This document shows positions 1 to 7,030 of a stretch of 10,690 nt of DNA, one piece after another; the stretch's first letter is position 1, and each line of letters begins with the position of its first letter. Both the position numbers and the translations under genes were made by a program. The stretch is from Campylobacterales bacterium (GTDB lineage: Bacteria; Campylobacterota; Campylobacteria; Campylobacterales; Sulfurovaceae): positions 1 to 10,690 of the forward strand of contig JACXUN010000028.1 in NCBI GenBank assembly GCA_014763905.1, given 5' to 3'. The notes beneath the pieces are model-generated. The model was not told where the DNA came from, did no database searches, and saw only the letters and a program-made list of their open reading frames with translations.

Positions 1-5
1 ACTAT

Positions 6-11
6 AAGGAG
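6..11 (+). promoter_or_regulatory. Ribosome binding site for the first gene
   Basis: AAGGAG is a near-perfect Shine-Dalgarno sequence 8 nt upstream of a GTG codon at 20. It supports GTG as the true start, because the conserved N-terminal sequence of the nucleotidyltransferase fold (MKAIVLAGGFGTR) begins exactly there. Only 19 bases precede the gene, so the promoter and any upstream operon partner lie outside the window. Confidence 0.8.
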
Positions 12-19
12 ATAACACA

Positions 20-2500
20 GTGAAAGCAATCGTATTAGCAGGCGGATTTGGAACCCGAATCCAACCATTAACCAACTCCATACCAAAACCAATGTTACCA
101 ATTTTAAACCGACCGATGATGGAGCATATTATTTTAAAACTGCGGGATGAATTGGGTATTACGGAGATTGCCGTATTATTATATTTTAAACCCGAAATTA
201 TCAAAGATCATTTTAAAGATGGCAGTGATTTGGGCGTTAAAATTCATTACGTTTTACCGGATGATGACTACGGAACGGCGGGTGCGGTTGCGTTCGCAAG
301 AGAGTTTTTGGATGAGACCTTTATTATCGTCAGCGGTGACCTCGTAACCGACTTTGATCTCAAAGCGATTAAATCATTCCATGATACCAAAAAATCCAAA
401 TTGACCATTACCCTCACCCCGGTAGAAAACCCGTTACAGTTTGGAGTGGTGATCGCCAATGAAGAGAACCGGATCGAGAAGTTTTTAGAAAAGCCGAGCT
501 GGGGAGAGGTATTCAGTGACACCATCAATACCGGTATCTACGTTATCGAACCGGAAATATTGAACTATATCCCATATGGAGAAAACTTTGACTTTGCCAA
601 AGACCTCTTCCCGAAACTGATGCAAGAAGATATTCCACTATGGGGATGTCCGTTAGAGGGGTATTGGCGAGATGTCGGAAACCCGATCAGCTATCGTGAT
701 GTCTATCAAGATATCTTTAATAAAGAGGTTACCCTTCAGATCAAAGGGGATAAATATGAGATCGATAATGGCGTCGTCTATTGTGAAGAGAAACCAAAAC
801 TGCCTAAAAAGATTCGTGTTAAAGGTATCGTCGTTTTAGGAAAAAGCTGTCAAATTGAAGAAGGAGTGACACTCAAAGATTGTTCAATCGGGGATAATGT
901 CACGATTGAGAAACACAGCGAAGTGATCGACAGTGTTATTTGGGACAATGTGACCATCGGAACCAAAGCCAAGATTGTCAACAGTGTCCTTTGTAACGAT
1001 AACATTATCGAAGATGAAGTCAAAGCCTCTTTTGGGGTCATCATGGCAGAGAAGTGTCATATCTATAAAAAAGTAGCCTTTGAAAAAGATATCATGATGT
1101 GGCCGGAGAAGATTGTCGAAGCCTCTTCCGTGGTCAGTACCAATGTGATCTGGGGTACCAAATATAAATCTTCGATTTTTGAAGATGGCTCAGTAGTCGG
1201 ACGAACCAATATCGAACTATCCTGTCAAATGAGTACCAAACTGGCTGAATCATTTGGTTCTATTCTACCGGTGGGTTCGACCGTCTATATATCAAGAGAC
1301 TACCACAGAAGTTCACGAATGCTAAAACGAGCCTTCTTAAGCGGAATGCTCTCTACCGGTATCAATGTCGTGGATCTCGTCAATGTACCATCTAACGTCA
1401 TGCGGCACCATTTGAGTAAAGATGATAAGATGATCGCCGGTATCCACTTTAGACGTTCGATTCTCAATCCAATGAATACCGAGATTCTCTTCTATACCAA
1501 TGAGGGGTTAGAGGTCGATTCTAAATTGGCTCAATCGATCGAACGAATCTTCTTTAGAGAAAACTTTAGACGCGTCAGTTATAACGAGATCGGTGAACTC
1601 TATGAAGATCACAGTGTCACTGAGCGATATATCAATGCGGTCTGGGAACGTTTTGATAAGAGTATCTTCAAAAGACGAGAGTTCAAAATCGCAGTCGATA
1701 TTATGCATGGCTCTACCGCCGATACCTATCCAAAGATTGCCAATGGATTAGGGATTGACAATATTATTCTCAATGCACACCATAGCGATAACGTCACCAG
1801 CTGTATCACTAAGTCACAAGAAGATATGGAGAGTATTGTTCGTGCATTAAGCCTCAATTGCGGATTTTTAATCTATCCAAACGGACACAAACTCCAGCTG
1901 GTTAACAGCAAAGGGGAGTTGATCTATGACTATGTGTTGTTACTCATTCTCCTTGATCTCTTAAACAGCACCGCAGAGCGGCCGATGAAAGTGTTATTGC
2001 CGGCATGGGCTCCGGATTATATTGAATATGAAAATATCACCATTACGAGAGCCAAATTGAGCAGTTTTAAAGCAGAGCAGCTGCAAGAGTATGATCTCAT
2101 TGCTGATACCGACGGACATTTTGCTTTTGCAGATTTCAGTCTCAATAGAGATGCCGTATTCACATCGTTTAAGCTTTTAGAGTTGATTATTAAAGCCGAT
2201 ACCAAGTTTATTCACGTGATTGATAAACTGCCGCAGTTTACCTTTGCTGGGGAAAATATCGCGTGTCCGAGCGAACTCAAAGGCAAAATGATGCGTAAAT
2301 TCCTCGAAGACGGTAAAGACAAGCGAACCTCTTCGATCGACGGTGTCAAAATTTGGGTCAGTGAAAATGAGTGGATATTGATGGTTCCAGATCAGCATGG
2401 TGAGTTCCTAAACCTCTATATCCAAGCCGAAAATGAAAAAAATGCGGGTAAAATATACTATCAATACAGCGAAAAAATAGAAAAGTGGATGAATGAGTAA
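20..2500 (+). CDS. Sugar-phosphate nucleotidyltransferase / degenerate phosphohexomutase fusion (ManC-PMM-like)
   Basis: Seen: GTG start, 826 aa. Residues 1-235 are a nucleotidyltransferase domain with GGFGTRIQPLT (8-18), PKPMLPI (22-28), SGD (105-107), EKP (157-159), NTGIY (170-174) and GYWRDVG (214-220). Residues about 265-365 hold hexapeptide (left-handed beta helix) repeats. Residues about 380-826 have the layout of an alpha-D-phosphohexomutase. Known: actinobacteria and cyanobacteria have proteins of the same length and architecture, usually annotated mannose-1-phosphate guanylyltransferase/phosphomannomutase. Such enzymes join an NTP to a sugar 1-phosphate in the cytoplasm. Odd: canonical mutase motifs are lost. 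The metal loop DGDADR corresponds to YPNGHK (619-624), the sugar loop GExSGH to ADTDGH (695-700), and the phosphate loop RPSGTEP to VPDQHGE (789-795). Ser480 is the only candidate for the phosphoserine. Inference: only the nucleotidyltransferase half is likely active. In this locus the substrate may be glucose 1-phosphate rather than mannose 1-phosphate, but sequence alone cannot decide. It is not a canonical GlgC. Its stop overlaps the next gene by 8 bp. Confidence 0.88.
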   Translation: MKAIVLAGGFGTRIQPLTNSIPKPMLPILNRPMMEHIILKLRDELGITEIAVLLYFKPEIIKDHFKDGSDLGVKIHYVLPDDDYGTAGAVAFAREFLDETFIIVSGDLVTDFDLKAIKSFHDTKKSKLTITLTPVENPLQFGVVIANEENRIEKFLEKPSWGEVFSDTINTGIYVIEPEILNYIPYGENFDFAKDLFPKLMQEDIPLWGCPLEGYWRDVGNPISYRDVYQDIFNKEVTLQIKGDKYEIDNGVVYCEEKPKLPKKIRVKGIVVLGKSCQIEEGVTLKDCSIGDNVTIEKHSEVIDSVIWDNVTIGTKAKIVNSVLCNDNIIEDEVKASFGVIMAEKCHIYKKVAFEKDIMMWPEKIVEASSVVSTNVIWGTKYKSSIFEDGSVVGRTNIELSCQMSTKLAESFGSILPVGSTVYISRDYHRSSRMLKRAFLSGMLSTGINVVDLVNVPSNVMRHHLSKDDKMIAGIHFRRSILNPMNTEILFYTNEGLEVDSKLAQSIERIFFRENFRRVSYNEIGELYEDHSVTERYINAVWERFDKSIFKRREFKIAVDIMHGSTADTYPKIANGLGIDNIILNAHHSDNVTSCITKSQEDMESIVRALSLNCGFLIYPNGHKLQLVNSKGELIYDYVLLLILLDLLNSTAERPMKVLLPAWAPDYIEYENITITRAKLSSFKAEQLQEYDLIADTDGHFAFADFSLNRDAVFTSFKLLELIIKADTKFIHVIDKLPQFTFAGENIACPSELKGKMMRKFLEDGKDKRTSSIDGVKIWVSENEWILMVPDQHGEFLNLYIQAENEKNAGKIYYQYSEKIEKWMNE

Positions 2501-5500
2501 AAAACTTTATCTCTCCTTCTTATGGCATATGCATCAGCCTTATTATAAAAATGATGTAACCAATACAACCTTGATGCCGTGGGTGTTTCTCCACGCCATC
2601 AAGGACTACTACGATATGCCATGGTATCTGAGTCAACACCCCTCGATCAAAGCGACCTTTAACCTTGTACCCTCTCTGCTGGAACAGATCGAATCTTATA
2701 TCGACGGAACGGCAAACGATAAGTTCTTAACGATTTTGGAAAAAGAGGTCAACCACCTCAATGAGAGCGATATCAAAATGTTGGAGGAGTATCTCTTCTT
2801 AGCCAACAGTGAGAATATGATCAAGCCGTTTGCACGCTATCACGCCCTATTTCAGAAGTACAAAGCACATCAAGAGTCTCTCAAAAGTTTCTCTTTGCAA
2901 GAGCTGCAAGATGTGCAAATCCTCTTTCTATTAAGCTGGTGCGGCAACTATCTGCGGGAAAAGAGTGAAATGATCAAAGAGTTGATTGATCAACAAGAGA
3001 ATTTCACCCATATTCAAAAAATCAAGCTGCTTGGTACACTCTTTGATTTTGTCACCGAGATCATACCATACTACAAAGCACTGATGAGATTGGAGCAGAT
3101 CGCCCTCTCAACTACGCCCTTTTACCACCCTATTCTACCGCTCTTAATCGATAGAGAGAAGAGTGCCAAAGCAGCGAGATGGGATGTCAAACTGCCAAAA
3201 ACTGAAGCCAACTACAGTGATTTCGCCCGTCTACATCTCCAAAAAGCGGTCGACTATTTTGAAGAGACCTTCAACCAAAAGCCCAAAGGGATGTGGCCCT
3301 CAGAAGGAAGCGTCAGCCAAAAAACGGCAGAGATGATCAGTGAGTATGAGGTGGAATGGATCTGTTCGGATGAAGAGATTCTTTTCAAAACACTCAAAAG
3401 CGATGACAGGAAGAACCTCTACAAACCCTATACGATTCAAAACGCAAACGGCAAACCGATCAATATCTTTTTTAGAGACCGCTATCTGAGTGATCGAATC
3501 GGATTTGAATACTCTAAAAAATCCCCCAAAGAGGCGGCATACGATTTTATCTCTCACCTGAAAAAAATCTATGAAAACAGCGAAAACGGTTCACTGGTCT
3601 CCGTTATCTTAGACGGCGAAAATGCATGGGAATTTTATGCCAATAACGGTAAAGACTTTTTCGATGAACTTTATCTGTTACTACAGAATCAGACTTGGTG
3701 TGAAACGGTCTTCTTTAATGAGATTGATCAAATCCAAGACCTTAAAAAAGTTCCGCTCACAGATTTAGCCGCCGGTAGCTGGATCAACGGCAACTTCGAT
3801 ATCTGGATCGGACACCGTGAAAAGAATGCGGCATGGGAACTGTTGGATGGAGCCAAAGTGGTCTATGATAAACTCAAAGCAACGTTTAATCCCGAAACCT
3901 TAGAGCAGATCGACAAAGAGTTTATGATCGCGTTGGGCAGCGACTGGTTCTGGTGGTACGGCGATGACCATTACACCTCACTCAAAGCACAATTTGATGA
4001 AGAGTTCAGAACCCATATCCGCAATATCTATGAACTGATGGAGAAAGAGCCGCCGCACAATCTCTCGGTGCCGATTGTAACCAAACAGAGCAAAACCAAA
4101 GAGACCTTTTTCTCCCAGCCGACCGGTACGATCAGCCCGATGATCAGCGGCAAGGTCAATAGCTTTTACGAGTGGTTCGGAAGCGGATTGATTGATCTCA
4201 AAAAAGAGTTGACGACGATGGATCGATCGCTGCATATTGAAGCGATCAACTACGGTACCGATTTAGATAAAAACATCTATTTCCTCTTTAAACTCAAAAA
4301 TCCTCAACGCATTACCGAAAACTCGGTTTTGAAAATCTATCTCAACGAGAAATCGTATGATATGCCGATCCAATCCAATACGATTCAAAGCTTCGATGAC
4401 AATGTCCGGATCGAATTGGGCTTCAAAGAGGCAATAGAACTCAAAATTGAAGGATTTGACCGCAACACTATCGACTTTGCCTTTGAACTGTTTGATCAGG
4501 ATCAGGTTATTTTACAAAAATTTCCACTCTATGAGACCTTCTTGCTGCATCTGCACAACCACAGTCTCAAACGGTGGAACCTAAATGCCGGAGAGAGTAA
4601 ATCGGAGTTCCGATACTGTAAACTGACCAAAGAGTGGACACTCTTCGCCCCCGAACGGCTCAAACGACCGGACGATGTCAATAATAAGGTCAAAAAACAT
4701 GTACGTGACGGCAGTGACTCCTGTCCTTTTGATCATGGCAAAGAGGATCTGACGCCTAAAGAGATCGCACGGATTGAAGACCATAACGGATGGCGATGCC
4801 GCGTCGTTCCCAATCTCTATAATGCCCTCTCCATTGACGGATCACCCAAGTCCATCAAAGATAGCTTTTTCGATAAGTTTACCGGATTTGGAGCCCATGA
4901 GGTATTGATCGAGACCCCAAACCACGAGCAGCAGATATGGGATTACAGTTTTGATGACTTTTATAACTACTTTTCACTGATGCAGAAACGGGTTATTGGT
5001 CTCCAAAACGATAAACGGTTCGCCTGTCTCTCGATTTTTAAAAATCACGGAGAGGGAGCCGGAGCTTCATTGATTCACTCTCACTCTCAGATCATCGCCC
5101 TGCCCTTTGTACCCAAAAAGCTAAAAGAGGAGATTGCACGGAAGCTAGAACATTATGAGACCTTCAAACGATCGATGCTAGACGATGCGGTTTATGAAGA
5201 GACTGCCTACGGAAAAAACATTGTAGCGGAAAACTCCGATTTTATCATCTACTGTCCCTATGCCTCCAAGTTTGAGTTTGAGGCAAAAATCGTCGCCAAA
5301 AAACCGCTTAGTTCATTGGCGGAATTTACCTCCAAAGATATCACCGCACTTAGTGATATCATTAAAGACTTTTTTAAACGGTTCCATAACGCCTTGGGCG
5401 ATATCCCGTTCAATATGATTATCAAAAATGCTCCGTATGAAAACTACTCCGAAAAGACCAAAGAGTATTTCCGTTTTCATATCAATATCCTACCGAGAAT

Positions 5501-5594
5501 CTACAAAAATGCCGGATTTGAACTCGACAGTGACATCTATATCAATCTCATACTGCCGGAAAATGCAACCAAAATCTATAAGGAAAATCTATGA
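2493..5594 (+). CDS. GH57 alpha-glucan-active enzyme fused to GalT-type nucleotidylyltransferase
   Basis: Seen: 1033 aa with two enzyme modules. Residues 1 to about 530 are a glycoside hydrolase family 57 barrel with the HMHQP motif (12-16), the presumed nucleophile Glu271 in GMWPSEG and the presumed acid Asp374 in ILDGENAWE. A beta-rich linker resembling the C-terminal part of GH57 amylases covers about 545-690. Residues about 700-1033 are a full-length GalT (galactose-1-phosphate uridylyltransferase family) with APERLKRP (719-726), TPNH (808-811), the HSHSQ active site (862-866, nucleophile His864) and FHINILPR (995-1002). Known: GH57 enzymes hydrolyse or transfer alpha-glucans with retention; GalT-family enzymes move a nucleotidyl group between a sugar nucleotide and a sugar 1-phosphate (or phosphate) via a histidine intermediate. 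Odd: the zinc motif CxxC reads CPFD (744-747). Inference: the fusion couples glucan trimming to sugar-nucleotide/sugar-1-phosphate exchange. The start ATG overlaps the previous gene by 8 bp without a strong ribosome site, suggesting translational coupling. No frameshift or internal stop is seen at the fusion, so this is one gene. Confidence 0.88.
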   Translation: MSKKLYLSFLWHMHQPYYKNDVTNTTLMPWVFLHAIKDYYDMPWYLSQHPSIKATFNLVPSLLEQIESYIDGTANDKFLTILEKEVNHLNESDIKMLEEYLFLANSENMIKPFARYHALFQKYKAHQESLKSFSLQELQDVQILFLLSWCGNYLREKSEMIKELIDQQENFTHIQKIKLLGTLFDFVTEIIPYYKALMRLEQIALSTTPFYHPILPLLIDREKSAKAARWDVKLPKTEANYSDFARLHLQKAVDYFEETFNQKPKGMWPSEGSVSQKTAEMISEYEVEWICSDEEILFKTLKSDDRKNLYKPYTIQNANGKPINIFFRDRYLSDRIGFEYSKKSPKEAAYDFISHLKKIYENSENGSLVSVILDGENAWEFYANNGKDFFDELYLLLQNQTWCETVFFNEIDQIQDLKKVPLTDLAAGSWINGNFDIWIGHREKNAAWELLDGAKVVYDKLKATFNPETLEQIDKEFMIALGSDWFWWYGDDHYTSLKAQFDEEFRTHIRNIYELMEKEPPHNLSVPIVTKQSKTKETFFSQPTGTISPMISGKVNSFYEWFGSGLIDLKKELTTMDRSLHIEAINYGTDLDKNIYFLFKLKNPQRITENSVLKIYLNEKSYDMPIQSNTIQSFDDNVRIELGFKEAIELKIEGFDRNTIDFAFELFDQDQVILQKFPLYETFLLHLHNHSLKRWNLNAGESKSEFRYCKLTKEWTLFAPERLKRPDDVNNKVKKHVRDGSDSCPFDHGKEDLTPKEIARIEDHNGWRCRVVPNLYNALSIDGSPKSIKDSFFDKFTGFGAHEVLIETPNHEQQIWDYSFDDFYNYFSLMQKRVIGLQNDKRFACLSIFKNHGEGAGASLIHSHSQIIALPFVPKKLKEEIARKLEHYETFKRSMLDDAVYEETAYGKNIVAENSDFIIYCPYASKFEFEAKIVAKKPLSSLAEFTSKDITALSDIIKDFFKRFHNALGDIPFNMIIKNAPYENYSEKTKEYFRFHINILPRIYKNAGFELDSDIYINLILPENATKIYKENL
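5580..5585 (+). promoter_or_regulatory. Ribosome binding site for glgA
   Basis: AAGGAA lies 5 nt before the ATG at 5591, inside the last codons of the GH57-GalT gene. The two genes share an ATGA stop/start overlap, so glgA translation is probably coupled but also has its own ribosome site. Confidence 0.65.
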
Positions 5595-7018
5595 GTATAC
5601 TCTTTGCCTCCAGCGAAATCTTCCCCTATGCCAAAAGCGGCGGACTCGCCGATGTCTCCCAAGCCCTTCCCGAGGCATTACGAAACAGTGAGCGGGTCTA
5701 TACCATCATGCCGCTTTATGACCTAATCGATCGAGAGAAATATAATCTTGTCTACAGCGGTTTGACCTTTGATTATTGGTTAGCCGGAATACAGCATCAA
5801 TTTGATATTTTTCACCGAGAAGATATGCCGGACGATCTTTTTGTCTACAATCCAATACTCTGCAATCGTCAAGGACTCTATAATGACCAACACGGGGATT
5901 TCGGAGATAATGGACTGCGATTTGGACTCTTCAGCTATGCCGTACTAGAGGTGATGATCCGTATGGAACTGGATATCCAGACCATCCATGTCAATGATTG
6001 GCAGAGTGCCTTGGTGCCATTGCTTGCTAAAACCCGCTACCACCTCCCGCAAAAAATTGTCCTCACCATTCACAATCTCGCCTATCAAGGAATCTTTGCC
6101 AAATCGGTGATGAATGAACTGGAGATCGATTGGGAAAAATGTTTCAAATTTGAGGGGTTGGAGTATTATGACAAAGTCAACTATCTCAAAGCCGGTATCT
6201 TTTTTGCCGACCAGATTACCACCGTTAGCCACAGCTATGCCAATGAGATTCAAACCCCGATATTTGGATATGGGCTGAATGAGACGCTTCAAGTCAACAG
6301 CCATAAACTCACCGGTATTCTCAACGGTATCAGTTACGAGGTATTTGATCCCAAAAGCGATCAAGACCTCTATAAAAACTTTACTGCCCGGACCTTTAAA
6401 AACGGAAAACTTAGCAATAAAAGTGCCTTGTTAGCCGAAGTAGGGCTGAGTGATGAGGGAAAACCGCTCTTTGTCTTTATCGGACGATTTACCAAACAGA
6501 AGGGACTCGATCTGATTTTAGAGAGTCTTTCACTCTTTAAAGATTTTGAAGCCAATGTGGTGATCCTAGGGAGTGGAGAGGATTATTATACCCACCGTTT
6601 TGCGGCATTAGCCAATCGCTATGACAATATCCGTATCATTATCGGATATGATGAGGCTCTCAGCCGAAAACTCTATGCCGGAGCCGACTTTCTGCTGATG
6701 CCGTCCATTTTTGAACCGTGCGGTCTCAATCAGATGATTGCGATGCGGTATGGGACGCTGCCGATTGTCGCCAAAACCGGAGGACTCAGAGATACGGTAA
6801 CCGATTTTACCGATATCGGAGAGCTGGAGAACCACGGCGGTGTCGGGATCACTTTTGAAGAGCATAATATGTTCTGGTTTATGCATGCCATCAGCAAAGC
6901 CCTCTCGCTTTACGGTAACCGTGAGAAATTTAATGAGATCGTCAAACACGATATGCAAGTGGATAACTCATGGAAACATTCGGCAGCACTTTATCGAGAA
7001 CTTTATCAACAACACTAG
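5591..7018 (+). CDS. glgA: Glycogen synthase (GT5)
   Basis: Bacterial glycogen/starch synthase elongates alpha-1,4-glucan chains in the cytoplasm from an NDP-glucose donor, classically ADP-glucose. Seen: 475 aa, the usual length for GlgA. Landmarks match the E. coli enzyme closely: KSGGLADV (15-22, donor-binding loop), HVNDW (133-137), HNLAYQG with His161 (161-167), GRFTKQKG with Arg299 and Lys304 (phosphate binding), the catalytic-site EPCGLNQM with Glu375 (375-382), and KTGGLRDTV (395-403). Both GT-B halves are intact and nothing is missing. The ATG start is the only one that gives a complete N-terminal strand (MSILFASSEIFPYAKSGG). It overlaps the preceding stop by 4 bp (ATGA). The donor is uncertain here because no GlgC is in view; the nucleotidyltransferase and the GalT domain upstream are candidate suppliers. 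Confidence 0.95.
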   Translation: MSILFASSEIFPYAKSGGLADVSQALPEALRNSERVYTIMPLYDLIDREKYNLVYSGLTFDYWLAGIQHQFDIFHREDMPDDLFVYNPILCNRQGLYNDQHGDFGDNGLRFGLFSYAVLEVMIRMELDIQTIHVNDWQSALVPLLAKTRYHLPQKIVLTIHNLAYQGIFAKSVMNELEIDWEKCFKFEGLEYYDKVNYLKAGIFFADQITTVSHSYANEIQTPIFGYGLNETLQVNSHKLTGILNGISYEVFDPKSDQDLYKNFTARTFKNGKLSNKSALLAEVGLSDEGKPLFVFIGRFTKQKGLDLILESLSLFKDFEANVVILGSGEDYYTHRFAALANRYDNIRIIIGYDEALSRKLYAGADFLLMPSIFEPCGLNQMIAMRYGTLPIVAKTGGLRDTVTDFTDIGELENHGGVGITFEEHNMFWFMHAISKALSLYGNREKFNEIVKHDMQVDNSWKHSAALYRELYQQH

Positions 7019-7023
7019 GAGAG
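7017..7023 (+). promoter_or_regulatory. Ribosome binding site for the phosphorylase-like gene
   Basis: AGGAGAG overlaps the TAG stop of glgA and sits 7 nt before the ATG at 7031. It fixes that ATG as the start and argues against a missing longer N-terminal domain. Confidence 0.75.
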
Positions 7024-7030
7024 ATCATTC

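Noticed and set aside
20..740. Calling the first gene GlgC (ADP-glucose pyrophosphorylase)
   Set aside because: The N-terminal domain has the PKPMLPI and FLEKP motifs of the GDP-mannose/UDP-glucose pyrophosphorylase group, and a mutase-like C-terminal extension. GlgC has a different signature (RAKPA) and length. A role with glucose 1-phosphate remains open but is not shown.
2470..2510. A frameshift or assembly error at the junction of the first two genes
   Set aside because: The 8-bp overlap keeps complete ends for both proteins: the GH57 N-terminus with its HMHQP motif starts normally, and the first protein ends at a plausible position. Short overlaps also occur at the other junctions.
5945..6364. 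139-codon open frame on the minus strand inside glgA
   Set aside because: It lies wholly opposite a well-conserved GlgA coding sequence, has no recognisable motif, and is explained by codon bias of the sense gene. The same holds for the other minus-strand frames (for example 8108-8503, 6608-6958 and 10030-10380).
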